This document shows, in pieces, positions 24,823 through 35,720 of a DNA stretch of 64,000 nucleotides; position 1 is the first letter of the stretch, and the number at the start of each line of letters is the position of its first letter. The stretch is taken from NCBI GenBank assembly GCA_050084985.1, contig JBITNC010000001.1, positions 21,266,001 through 21,330,000 of the forward strand. The letters run 5' to 3'. The notes beneath the pieces were generated by a model. It did not search any database. It was not told where the DNA came from and worked only from the letters and a program-made list of their open reading frames with translations. The position numbers and the translations under genes are program-made. Origin of the DNA: Nageia nagi. Lineage: Eukaryota; Pinophyta.

Positions 24823-25233
24823 CCCACATGGCTCAAATATCTCTAAGACCTAAGATATTAGTATGAAAAAGTTAACTTAGCATGTTGGTATTAAAAAAAT
24901 TTACTCTAGGAATGATCATTGAAAATTGAGGCTAATGTTTGTAGAATCTCCAACCATTGAGGTTGATCATTGGTATTTATGTAAACCCTCAACCTTATTT
25001 GGTGACCACATTGAGGGCTTTGAAAAATGTAAAATCTTATAAAAAATAAAAAATTTACAAATCTAAATAGTATAACTCGATTAAAAAATTATTCATATCA
25101 TTCCTATGGTATCTATTTTGTTATTTAATGGTTAAAATTAATGCATTAAGTAAAAACTTAAAAATTGGTTTTGAAAACCTACCTCTTACCTCATTAGCCT
25201 CTTGCATGGTGATGAACATCCTTGTGGTAGCAT

Positions 25234-26604
25234 CCCAGCTCTAGTCACCATCAAGAAGAGTAAAAATAGGGTCTAAAATGTAGCTTGTGGGGTAGGGAGG
25301 CAATAGAGCTCTGACCAAGTACAAAAGATAAATAAGAAAGTGATAGAAAAACTTTTTCTTTTTATTACCCCATGTAGTCAAATGCTAGCAATTTGATATC
25401 AAGTGCTAGAGATCCTAAATATCATCAATGTTCTCAAAGGGATCGCTAATGATTGCTTAAAAAAAATAAGACCCTTCTTCTATTCATTTACAAAAATTTG
25501 AAGAAATTAAAAAGATTAAGAGCATTTGAAAAATTGTATAAAAGGTCCTCTTTCAATGCAATATTTTTCATGTATTTTGACAAGAAAAATAATTGAGTTC
25601 CTTCCCATGCACATATTAATGTTTTTTATTAAAATTGAGAAAACTTTAAAAATTTAAAAAGTTTCAAAATATGTCAAAAATTCTTTAGGTCTGCTTAGGC
25701 TTATGATTAATTATAAATACTAATGAGAAAGTTTGAAATAAAATAGGATAATTAAAAATATTTACAACACTATTTGTAACCTTTTATACAACAAACAATA
25801 ATAAACCAAGGGTGAAAATACATGAAAACTTGAGCTATGTTCCTAATCTAAAATTTAGTCTAGATTCCTAAAGAACTAATGCAAAATCTAGAAATAATAT
25901 TTATACACAAGAATTTTTCACATCAATAATATCATTTTAAAAACCTTATATTATAAAAACCCAAAAATAATTAAAAATAATTAAAAGCCCTAAAAATTAA
26001 AAGATCTATAAAACTGTAAAAATTAAAAAAATGTGTCAAAGACAAAATAGAAATACATTTTTCACTTGTTGACTTGGTATAATCCAAAGGCTTTGAAAAA
26101 TCCCAAAACTCTTGAGTAACTCTAAATTTGAAAAATGACCCTTCTTTTAATAGAGAAAAGAAAGATGGGTTTGGATATGATTAAAATTGTTGGATGAACT
26201 TTTGTGCAAGATCATTAAGTAACCTACCTAATGGGACAAAATTAGAATGATCAAAGCTTTGTATTCATAATAAATATTTTTTATCACATGCTAGATATGG
26301 CATATGCTTGATAGCTAAGAATCCATCCATATCCAGCAAACACAGGATAATGGTATAGTGATAACTACATAAGTTACGCCTTAGACTACAATCCCTATTA
26401 ATTTTAAAATATGTCAAACTCAAAAGAATAAAAAATATATTTAGTCATAATCCAATCACTCAAATTAAACTTATTCATAGAGGATAAGTTAATCCAAAGT
26501 CTTGACCCAAGGTTAGGAACATAAGTCAAAAACTTGATTGCACCCCCTCTCATATAGGATTGGTTTTTTGAAATTGTCCTCAACTATAAAATGTTGGATA
26601 TCTT
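25234..26604. other. Element A segment between the PMD first exon and the polypurine tract
   Basis: It is AT-rich and non-coding. On the minus strand it would hold the promoter and leader of the antisense PMD gene. It corresponds to 54495-55191 in G but is about twice as long. I see no clear TATA box or other signal. Confidence 0.5.
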
Positions 26605-26619
26605 AAAAAAGGGGAAAAA
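26605..26619 (+). promoter_or_regulatory. Element A polypurine tract
   Basis: AAAAAAGGGGAAAAA lies immediately before the LTR start TGTAGACAC at 26620. The G copy has CAAAAAGGGGCAAAA in the same place on its strand (54494-54480). This fixes the orientation of element A as +, and therefore the PMD gene as antisense. Confidence 0.88.
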
Positions 26620-27490
26620 TGTAGACACTTAAAAATGAACTTATTTTGATAAATTAAATAAGGGAATAAAAATTTAAAAAAATAAAAAAGTTTAATAAAC
26701 CCCTCTAATCATTGGCAAACTAAGACATTCACTAGTGAATTGATCCAATCATTGGCATCTGATACCTAATCACCAATGATACTATAAATTAAAAAATCAA
26801 AGAAAAAATGAAAAACTTTGGGTGCACAAGGAAATAAACTAGTAGATCTTGGATGATCATCCTTGATTCTATGCCCCCCTATGTGGATAAACCCTATGAT
26901 AAGGTTGGATGAGCTTTTTTATCTAGTCCTTGCCTCTAAAATGGTAACTTTGGCCACTTCAAAATTCTATAAATTAAACCTTATCCTAATGAGAAAGGGA
27001 TCCAAGTTTTATGCAATGATACTCTAGTAGAATACATTCAAACTTATAATGGGTAATTGCATTACATTTTTACTATGCTTTCATACTTGTATTACATTAT
27101 ACTTTCATACATCTTTAACTATATGACAATGTGTATTTGATATGTTTCTGATTTGCATGTATGAAGGATTTATAGGTGCATGGTAGCTAGTTTGAGTAGA
27201 AGAAAACCAAAGAACTATTGGGTAATCAAAGATCATCATCAACATTTTCTTGCAAGTTTTAAATTTATTACTAAAGGCTTGCAAACATCAATACACCCAT
27301 TTAGACAAAGGTCCAAGGGAGCCTATATCTCCCTTCACAGTAGCAAATAAAAGCCTTTATTGTACAAGGCATTGTTATACATCACAAATTGATATGAGAT
27401 TTGTCATTATAAATTGATTATTGAGGTCTATTTGAAATTCAATAAATAATTATTGTTGGTTGTAACATGCTTTATTTTGTATGCTATTAG
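26620..27490 (+). repeat. Element A 3' LTR
   Basis: It starts TGTAGACACTT. It aligns loosely with the inverted G LTR: palindrome array (26707-26783, built on AATCATTGGC and its inverse), TATA-like TATAAATT at 26968-26975, and a shared block around TTTGCATGTATGAAGGATTTATAGG (27150-27180, matching TTTGCATGTGTGTAGGATTTACAGG in G). The right end is placed where the match to the G LTR fades, near CATGCTTTATTTTGTATGC, and is uncertain. Confidence 0.7.
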
Positions 27491-27890
27491 GGTATTTTAT
27501 TAGGTAGTACAAGCTTGGTTTCCCAAGCCACCATGTTGCCATTGATTTTTTGATAAGAGTTCCCCTTTCTTATGAAGGATGCCAATGATATGTGCAAAAA
27601 CAAAATACTGATATGTTTGGATAAGCATTATTGATAAGAAACTTATCACAAAAAATGAAATGAAAGTAAAGAAACAAAATACCTTTTTCATTGATTTACC
27701 ATGATTAGAAAGAAATGATCAATTTTTGAACTTTTTTTGATCAACTAAACACAATGACATCACTAAGAACATAGCGATAGTGCTATGTTATAGCCCTCTT
27801 TTCTTGAAATGTTTATATGAAAAGATAAATATATGCACATATTTATGAAAAATATTAGATATAGTTTTTTTTTCAAATGCATAACATTGA
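27491..27890. other. Junction between element A and element C
   Basis: It contains no recognisable protein or LTR terminus. Either the 3' end of C was lost here or the segment is old flanking DNA. Confidence 0.4.
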
Positions 27891-29269
27891 TTGGGTTATG
27901 TTCTTCTTTACCTTCAATTGTAGCCAATTTATATGCACCTTTTCCATAATATACAATGATAATCTAAGGACCTATTTAGTTAGGTTTGAACTTACCTTTC
28001 TTTCCATTTTTCAAAGTTTTAGAGTTGGCAAGGTTTTATTTTTAGACTAGGTCACCAACTTTCAAATATTTAGGCTTGATCTTTTTTCCATAGATTTTTG
28101 GATTCTATAATGGTAGACATGAAGGTGTTCTAGAGAATTAACCAATATTACCTCTAAGACCTCTAATTGGGTTAATCTATCTTTCCTTATATCCTCATTG
28201 GGAATGAGACCATCTAGTGACATGCGAAGAAATCAGATTTCTAGAACAAAGGGAACTATGACTTCATCACCATATATCAAGGAGAAAGATATTTCCCCTA
28301 CCAAAGTCCTTATACTTATTATATAGGCCCATAAAGCATAAGCGAGTTGTTCATGCTAATATTTACCATTTTTTCAATAGTTTTAGATAAGATACTCTTA
28401 ATGACCTTGTTAGAGGCTTGGGCTTTACCATTACCTTAGGGGTAATACGGGGTAGAGAAATTTCATTCAATATGATATTTAGCACAAAATTTCTTAACTT
28501 CACCTTTAAATCTAGGACCATTGTCCATGAATAATTTAGAAGGCACACCATATCTAGAAATGATAAACTCAATAAGAAATTCAATAATCTTACCTTTTTT
28601 TGTATATTTCATGGGTATCACGTCTACCCATTATGTGAAGCATTTTGTAGCTGTAATAATAAACTTATGGCCATCCCTTGAAATAGGGTTAATTTTACTA
28701 ATAAAATCAAGTGCCTACATATAAAAGGCTAAGGAGATACAATAGAATGCAAATAATGAGAAAGAGAAGGTTGAATACTAGCATTATTTTGACATCATTC
28801 ATATTTATTGATATATAATTCATGATATTCAAGCATATAGGACAATAATAATCTAGTCTAAGAAAATTTTGATAAAAACAAAATTAGCATTAAAGTGTAC
28901 ACCACATTCACCATCATGAGATTGGTGAAGGACCATGTTTACTTCATCCTTCATTAAACATCTAAGAAGAGCACCATCAAAATACCTATACAACAAATCA
29001 CCTATGATGACATACTTGGTTGCTAGCTTTTTAAGTCTAATTTTGGTATTATGATGAAAGGTAATAGGAATAATACCATATTTAATATAGTTAAAAACAT
29101 CTTGATACCATTCATACACATTGATACAAGTAGCAAAACAATAATGATCTTCAATGAAATTATTAATAACAAATTCATGAGAAGGCTTACCTATATTTTT
29201 TATTATGAGAATAGTATCTTCATCCTTTATGGAAATAGGAGAAAGGAAAGAGACACTAGCCATAGCATC
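27890..29269 (-). pseudogene. Element C integrase, broken
   Basis: The linker and zinc-binding domain occupy 29269 to about 28853 (KLATKYVIIGDLLYR, HQSHDGECGVHF). The core continues with GKIIEFLIEFIISRYGVPSK and LFMDNGPRFKG near 28500-28590. Near 28415-28450 the sequence reads GNGKAQASNKVIK, where the third catalytic residue is expected to be glutamate but reads glutamine. The C-terminal domain reads GKGAYKLATIEG near 27920-27950. Stops and frameshifts separate the blocks. The enzyme is dead. Confidence 0.85.
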
Positions 29270-29663
29270 TGTAATGTCCCCAAATTTGTAAAACATCCAC
29301 TTTCTCTCCTCTTGGAGTGTGATGTTCATAGCAAAGGAGGAGAAACCAAAAATAAATTAATTTAGGAGTATTTTATTAATATTTTGCATTTATTTCTGTA
29401 ACCAAGGCTAAAGAGACCCTTGAGGCACTCACCCTTGGATTTTATTTAATTAATCTGGCTCAATTATTTGTAATTAATGCAATATTAGTCTCTCATAATG
29501 GGACATTGCATTTATGAGCCATTGATCTTGTAATTTGGCATCTCTAGGTAACCATTGTGGGATGTTGGGCTTCCTGGGTCCCTATATGATTTAATTTGTT
29601 ATCCTAAGACACTAGAAGAGGGACGTTGCACTTTGGGTGATTCCAAGGTATGAGAGATCTTGT

Positions 29664-29672
29664 TATAAAAGG
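29664..29672 (+). promoter_or_regulatory. Element D LTR TATA box
   Basis: TATAAAAGG followed by AGATGGGATGCATC is preserved at 33176-33184 in the 3' LTR. Probable core promoter. Confidence 0.7.
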
Positions 29673-29754
29673 AGATGGGATGCATCATTTGGGGGATGCT
29701 TGAAGATCATCAGAGTTTATCTCTTTTCAAGGGTTAGCAACTAGTGGAGTTGTA

Positions 29755-30010
29755 GCTTTCCAGCTAGCTTAGTGGGAGAGCTTAAGCTAGTGTGGAGTTC
29801 TTACCTAAGCTAGGATAGTAGCTCAAGCCAGTGAGGTGGAGTTGCTAGAGTAGCTCGAGCCAGTGAGGTGGAGTTACTGGAATAGTTTGAGCCAATGTGG
29901 TGGAACTATTCTATCCCTGATCTAGATCCAACTAATGGGGTAGATCCAAATCTAACCTACCAAATCAGTGTGAGGAGGCATGTCCTAGATCTAGAATAGT
30001 TGAATCAATG
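29755..30010 (+). repeat. Minisatellite within the element D LTR
   Basis: Degenerate units of about 31-33 bp such as TAGCTCGAGCCAGTGAGGTG recur about six to eight times, degenerating toward AATGTGAGGAGG. The 3' LTR copy (about 33270-33560) has roughly one more unit, including AGCCAGTGTAGCCATATTC near 33470, which accounts for most of its extra length. Confidence 0.8.
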
Positions 30011-30339
30011 TGAGGAGGCTCATCCAACATTAGGGAGAAGAGGTTGAAGAACTTGCAGGGCTAGATCATCCAAATCTACCTTGTGAGGGCAAATGTCCCC
30101 CTTCTTGAGCATTTGGGTATTTTTCCTTAAGTATTGTACTTGTCCATTTGGGACATCCTAGCTCTTGAAGAATAAAATTCATTTTTTGCTCTATTTTTTG
30201 TTCAATTTGTAGATCTGATTTGAATTGAGCTAGTTAGAAAAATATAAAAATATATATAAATTCCTAAGTAGTGATATTTCAACTTTGGAATATTACACTT
30301 TAACAAAATTGCATTATGTGAGTTTTGGGGATATTACAA

Positions 30340-30351
30340 TGGTATCAGAGC
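30340..30351 (+). promoter_or_regulatory. Element D primer-binding site
   Basis: TGGTATCAGAGC, one base after the LTR, is a perfect match to the plant initiator tRNA-Met primer site. Confidence 0.95.
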
Positions 30352-30379
30352 TAGTTTTCCTACCAGCTTGTATTAGCTC

Positions 30380-31870
30380 ATGCCACCCAAGATCTATAAT
30401 TACTACTTGAGAGGAAGAAGTAATCCTAATTACCAACTGAGATTGGAGGAGAGAGACATAATAAATTTGGAGGGATCTAAAGAGTGGGAGGAAGCTGGAT
30501 AAGGTAACATGGCCGATTCCAACATAGCCATCCTGGATGCATTAAGGAAGATGATGGAGTAATTACAAATACTCACATACCAAAGAGGGAACCAAACTCC
30601 ACCACCTAGTTGGGAGAATAGAAATGGCCAAGGAGAGAGCTCATCTAGGGCTAGATCTCATTACTGGAAGTCTGTGCCTATTCCACCTAAGCCTCTTTTC
30701 AGAAAAGAGGAAGATCTAAAGGAGATCTATCAGAGACATTGGGAGAGGCTCGACCAATTGTTCAATGAGTACGTGGCCAAGCCAGTAGAGTACAAAAACA
30801 TCATATCTTTCCAAGAATTTTGTGGATAATTGGAGGGAGGACAAGGAGGATGCCCACCTATCTTTAAGGAGCCATTGTAGAAGATCCAATTGGAGAAATT
30901 TGATGGAGGTGCGAGGATCTTAGTAAGAGGATGGATTCACCAGCTCCAAATGTACCTATATTTCAATTCCATGGTAGAAGATGAGGCCATACATTTTACC
31001 ACACTCTCCTAAAGGTATGAGCCTATGAGTGGTGGCACCATGGTTGAAAATGTTGGGGTATGACCAGATCCCAACTTTTGATGAATTTTGCCAAAGGTTG
31101 TTGGAATGTTTTGAAAACAAGACTAAAGAAAGTTACTTCCATGAGCTCACTAAGATCCAATAGAAAGGTATAGTTGAAGAATATGTAGATGTGTTTATGA
31201 ATGTTTCTATTATGGTTTCAAATCTATCAAAAGCTAGAAGGATGGCTATGTTCATGGAGGGTTTGAATGAAAATATCAGAGCATCTATCAAAGCATTTGA
31301 GCCAAATGATGTTGATGAGGCAATCAGAAGGGATATAGCACTTAAATCAACAGTTTGATTGAGGAAAGAGCAATCAAGGAAGGATGCAACCACCCATAAT
31401 AAATTATGCCAGTAAGTAAAATGAATGGGAGCCAAGGAAGGCTCACATCTCCACCAAGGAGAAATGCATGGCCATTGGAGCAAACATAGAGGGATCGAGA
31501 GATCTCACATTATTAAATGAGAAGGAAAATGTGCTTTATCTATAGAGGATCATGGGAGCTAGGCCATCGCTACAATGGGAAGGTGCAACTCAATTATTTA
31601 GAGTTAATGGAGATGGAGGAATCTAAATCAGATCTATGGAGCATTTTAGAATTTTTGGAAGAGTTTTCCACTCATGACACCTTGGCCACCATTAGTGGAG
31701 CACCCCATTACCCCACATTATGCATTCAAAGAACAGCTCTAGGAGAAGAAGTGACTATTCTTATTTATGGAGGGGCATATCACAACTTCATTGATACTTT
31801 GTTTGCTACTGAGAAAGGAGTAAGGATGGATGTTTTTGAAGGATTCAATGTGGCCAATGCTAACAGCTAG
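30380..31870 (+). pseudogene. Element D gag-protease polyprotein, broken
   Basis: The ATG at 30380 opens MPPKIYNYYLRGRSNPNY and is in the same phase as the 31517-31870 open stretch, although stops and local frameshifts intervene. Gag core: LEKFDGGARILVRGWIHQLQ and, in a shifted frame near 31030, EWWHHG. The nucleocapsid knuckle reads CFIYRGSWELGHRY, where two of the expected cysteines are tyrosine. The protease reads TILIYGGAYHNFID, where the catalytic aspartate is tyrosine. Its downstream part (near 31975) reads GIQWLKTLEEI in another frame, as in chromovirus-type gypsy proteases. The parent was therefore probably a chromovirus-like element rather than Tat; this is inferred from motif style only. 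Confidence 0.85.
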
Positions 31871-32766
31871 ATCTCATTTTGCAATAAGGTGATTAGATAA
31901 CTTCTAGTTAAGACCAACAATTACTCCATGAGAAGTGATTTCTATTATATCCCATGGGAGGGACCTTGCACATGGTCTTTGGAATTCAATGGCTGAAAAC
32001 TTTGGAGGAGATTAGGACAAATTATGACACCTTGGAAATGAAGTTCTTGGTAAATGGAAAGGAGGTCATCATGAGAGGATTACAGGGTAGCAATAGGGCC
32101 ACTTCATAAGCTAATCAATTGGAAGTAATAGAAGATCCACAGCAGCAACATCAAATCATTCCTCACATCCCAAATAAAACTACCATGCAAGACATCACCT
32201 AGTCCCAAGGTAACATGCCCACATTTGCTCAACCACTAATGAATTGGTTAAGAGTGTTCTTTTTTGGATAATAAGTTGGAGGTTGATTAAAGATTGGAAA
32301 TAAGTGATAATACTTGCTGGTCAAATTTACTTCTCTTTGGCATATATGTCCATAATACAAGTATATTGTTGCAAAATGTTTTGGGACAAATTGTCCATCA
32401 ATCTTGCTTAAAATGAGAAATAAAGGGATTGGAGATTTGATATTACTTCATCATACTTTTCCTTGTGAACACTCAGCTACTTAGACCATTGGGATGTTGG
32501 GACGAAATGTATTCATGTTTGCTAAAATTGCAAATTCTCCCTCCTATCATGTGATGTAGTCCTGGATAGAAGATAACCCACTAGCACTCCTTGATTTCAT
32601 TTAGGAATTAGATGTTGGGTTATGGAGCTATGAAGGTAGACATTTTGGCCATCACTTGCAGTAGAAAATTGGAACTCTTTCTCCTTGTCTTTCATCTGCA
32701 TTATAGATTTTCAGGATGGGAAAGAGAAGGGCCAATTTATCTTGAGTTGCTTAGGGATAAGCAATT
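31871..32766 (+). other. Element D interior downstream of protease
   Basis: After the protease end (KEVIMRGLQGS near 32065) come about 700 bp without RT, RNase H or integrase motifs. A 63-codon open stretch at 32612-32803 runs into the 3' LTR and is not convincing as a separate gene. Confidence 0.7.
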
Positions 32767-32781
32767 CAGGAAGGGGAGACT
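32767..32781 (+). promoter_or_regulatory. Element D polypurine tract
   Basis: CAGGAAGGGGAGACT lies immediately before the 3' LTR start TGTAATG. Confidence 0.85.
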
Positions 32782-33882
32782 TGTAATGTCCCTAAATTTG
32801 TAAAACATGCACTTTCTCTCCTCTTGGAGTGTGATGTTCATAGCAAAGGAGGAGAAACCAAAAATAAATTAATTTAGGAGTATTTTATTAATATTTTACA
32901 TTTATTTCTGTAACCAAGGCTAAAGAGACCCTTGAGGCACTCACCCTTAGATTTTAATTAATTAATCTAGCTCAATTATTTGTAATTAATGCAATATTAG
33001 TCTCTCATAATGGGAAATTGCATTTATGAGCCATTAATCTTGTAATTTGGCATCTCTAGGCAACCATTATGGGATGTTGGGCTTCCTAGGTCCCTAGATG
33101 ATTTAATTTGTCATCCCAAGACATCAGAAGAGGGATGTTGCACTTTGGGCGATTCCAAGGTATGAGAGATATTGTTATAAAAGGAGATGGGATGCATCAT
33201 TTGGGGGATGCTTGAAGATCATCAGAGTTTATATCTTTCTAGGGGTTAGCAGCTAGTGGAGTTACAACTTTCTAGCTAGTTAGTGGGAGAGCTCAAACCA
33301 GTGTGGAGGAGTTCTTACCTAAGGTTGGATAGTAGCTTTAGCTAGTGAGGTAGAGTTGCTAGAGTAGCTTGAGCCAGTGAGGTGGAGTTACTAGAATAGT
33401 TTGAGCCAATGTGGTGGAATTATTCCATCCCTAATCTAGATCCAGCCAATGGGGTAGATCTAGATCTAGCCAGTGTAGCCATATTCTTGATCTAGATCTA
33501 ACCTACCAAATTAGTGTGAGGAGGCACATCCTAGATCCAAACTAGTTGAAACAGTGTGAGGAGGCTTTCTAGCATTGGGGAGAAGAGGTTGGAGAACTTG
33601 CAGGGCTAGATCATCCAAATCTACCTTATGAGGGAAAATGTCCCCTTCTTAAGCATTTGAGTATTTTTCCTTGAGTATTGTACTTTTCCATTTGGGACAT
33701 CCTAGCTCTTGAAGAATAAAATTCATTTTTGGCTCTATTTCTTATTCAATTTGCAGATCTAATTTGAATTGAGCTAGTTAGAAAAATATAAAAATATATA
33801 TAAATTCCTAAGTAGTGATATTTCAACTTTAGAATATTACACTTTAACAAAATTGCATTTTGTGAGTTTTGGGGATATTACA
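32782..33882 (+). repeat. Element D 3' LTR (1101 bp)
   Basis: It starts TGTAATGTCCC and ends GGGATATTACA. It is about 97 percent identical to the 5' LTR over the first 245 bp. It is longer through one extra minisatellite unit. Confidence 0.95.
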
Positions 33883-34230
33883 GCATCAACATATCTATTG
33901 CTATCTCTTGGAATGTTATCAATGTTATACTCATTGAAGTAGATGAGAAGATTCTCCACTATTTCTTTGTATGGTTACAACTTGGGATCTTTGGTGTTGT
34001 AGATGTTGGATACTTGATTCACAATGAGTTGAAAACCACCAAATATTTTGATCCTTTTTACTTTTAGTAGTGTAGCTTTTAGAACTAAAATTAGAGCCTC
34101 ATATTCTACCATATTATTAGTGTAATCAAAATTTGAAATAATAAGATGTAGGGATAACATCACCATGAGGGTTGATAAGAATAATTCCTATCCCTACTTC
34201 ATGAATATATTTAAAACAATTAAAGAACAA
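33883..34230 (-). pseudogene. Element C aRNH, broken
   Basis: The archaeal-type RNase H reads YTNNMVEYEALILVLKA and FGGFQLIVNQV in the 33975-34166 open stretch. The glutamate is kept, but the second aspartate (expected in GDSQL) reads phenylalanine-region GGFQL. The first FDG block is not clearly readable. The C-terminus runs to the element D insertion at 33883. Confidence 0.85.
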
Positions 34231-35720
34231 GTTTCATTCATATTTTTCCATTAAATCAATAAAATATTGCAAGAATTTTGGCTTAGGAATAGATCAACAA
34301 TGTAATGATGCAACAACAATGCTTGGTTTAGGGTTATTCTAGCCATCCACTTCATGTGGAAACTATTCCTATGTTCTGGATACTTTATTTTATGGATGAT
34401 TGGTAATGGAAATAGCTATAGCCTATTGCTTCATTAGCTTATAAGAGATAAATACTAAGTCAAATTTTGAAGCAACATTACCCATTTTGTAGCCCTTTCA
34501 GTTAGGTAGGATTGGGATATGAGATATCTAAGAGGATCAACCTGAGGTATGATATAAGTTGTATTGCCAAGCATATAATGTATTAACTTTTTTGATGAGA
34601 ATACTATAGAAAAATACATATTTTTTATTTGACTATATCATGTCTCATAATTAAGTAAATTCCTACTAATATAATAAATTGTTCTTTCCTTGTTATTATC
34701 ATCTTTTTGAGCTAGCATTGCCCCTAATACACTTAATGTTGCTAAAACATAAAGTAACAAAGTCTTTTATGAATTAGAAGAGGCTAGAACTAGAGAATTA
34801 GTAAAATACCTTTTGATGTTGTCTAAATTATTTTGACACTTTTCATCCCAAATGAATTTCTCACTTTTCATTAACAAAGGAGAAAATAAGGAAGTTATAT
34901 TTGCTAGTTGAGAAATAAATATTTTGATTGCTTACACTTTCCCTTGAAGACTTATCATTCTTTTAAGTTCTTAGGAGGAGGTAAATCAACAATGACTGAA
35001 CTTTCTTTAGACATGACTCATCTAGAAATAATGAACCAAATCAATTTACTTGATGAGAATGCAAATGTACACTTTCAACACCTCAATTTCAAATTACTCT
35101 CTCATCCTTTGGAAAATATTTCTCAAATCTAAAATGTGATCAACTTTGGTTGTGGATTTGGATAGGATGTTATCAACATATACCTCAACAATATCATGGA
35201 TAATATTATGGAAAATACTCATTATGAATATTTGATAAGTTGTACCTGCATTCTTTATACCAATAGACATGACCACCTAATAAAATGTGCCCTAAGAAGT
35301 AATAAAAGTTATCTTGTGTTGGTCCTCCGTATTGATCTAATTTGATTATAACTAGAAAATCCATCCATGAAAGATTAAATATAATGTCTTGCTATTGAAT
35401 CTATAATCATATCAATGTTAGGAAAAGGGAAGATATATTTACAACATGCCTTATTAATATCCTTGAAATTTGTACAATATCTTATTTCACCATTAGGCTT
35501 GGATCCAGGTACAATGTTAGAAATCCATAAAAAATAATGAATGGAAAAAATAAAACTAGCAACAAGACATTTCTTAAATTATTTTTTAATAGTAAGGGCT
35601 ACCCTAAGATGCATCTTTCTAGGGTTTTGTTGAATTGGTTTGACATATTCATTGACAACTAGGTTATAAGTGATAAAATTATGATCAAGAATAGGCATAT
35701 CAGAATAAGACCAAGAAAAG
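34231..35720 (-). pseudogene. Element C reverse transcriptase and gypsy RNase H, broken
   Basis: RT occupies about 35720 to 35090: WISNIVPGSKPNGEIRYCTN, FPFPNIDMIIDSIA, SFMDGFSSYNQI, then IKNAGTTYQ and YVDNIL (open stretch 35276-35094). The catalytic YVDD reads YVDN, so the active site is lost. RNase H follows to about 34600, recognised by LGAMLAQKDDNNKERTIYYI. TAG/TAA stops and frameshifts occur throughout. The segment 34231-34600 is a decayed RNase H-aRNH linker. Confidence 0.87.

Larger units (their letters stand above)
13600..25233 (-). pseudogene. Element A antisense plant-mobile-domain (PMD) gene, split into three parts by a solo LTR and a copia element
   Basis: The gene runs antisense to element A. 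Exon 1 is 25233-25183 (17 codons, MLPQGCSSPC...). The intron is 25182-24850 (GT...AG, 333 bp, phase 0). Exon 2 starts at 24849 (VLEIFEPCG), is cut by the copia insertion at 24821/16604, resumes with ILLEGHNILTTKNHTFLH and GFEVGSYMGHINWDYPLLVA, is cut again by the solo LTR at 15634/14524, and ends near 13650. The C-terminal part includes LLGDIYELRY and KRDRYH-stop-ERDEV. Every block matches the PMD gene of element G (55192-57598). PMD proteins occur in plant transposons and in the Arabidopsis MAIN/MAIL genes; their biochemical role is unsettled. Stops and frameshifts show that this copy is dead. Confidence 0.85.
1..27490 (+). mobile_element. Element A: large Tat-lineage Ty3/gypsy element, 3' portion, carrying three nested insertions
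   Basis: The left part of this element lies outside the window. What remains reads on the + strand as integrase (1-1190), a sense extra ORF (about 1300-2777), an antisense PMD gene (minus strand, 25233 down to about 13600), a polypurine tract (26605-26619) and a 3' LTR (26620 to about 27490). Element B, a solo LTR and a copia element lie inside it. Removing those three leaves a continuous sequence that aligns with element G at 53655-64000 (inverted). The right LTR end is placed by rough alignment with the G LTR and may be off by tens of bases. The order matches G feature for feature, which is the best evidence that the scattered pieces are one element. Confidence 0.8.
29270..30338 (+). repeat. 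Element D 5' LTR (1069 bp)
   Basis: It starts TGTAATGTCCC and ends GGGATATTACA, forming a TGTAAT/ATTACA terminal inverted repeat. A TATA box TATAAAAGG lies at 29664-29672. A minisatellite of about 31-33 bp built on AGCCAGTGAGGTGGAGTT spans about 29755-30010. Confidence 0.95.
29270..33882 (+). mobile_element. Element D: short LTR retrotransposon with gag and protease only (TR-GAG type)
   Basis: This is a 4,613-bp element with 1.07- and 1.10-kb LTRs (TGTAATG...ATTACA), a perfect target duplication GCATC (29265-29269 and 33883-33887), a perfect 12-base tRNA-Met primer site, and a polypurine tract. The 2.4-kb interior encodes one frame of gag plus protease, and RT, RNase H and integrase are absent. 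That matches non-autonomous elements described as TR-GAG, which depend on enzymes from other elements. The first 245 bp of the two LTRs differ at about eight positions, so the insertion is young compared with its neighbours. It lies inside element C. Confidence 0.93.
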
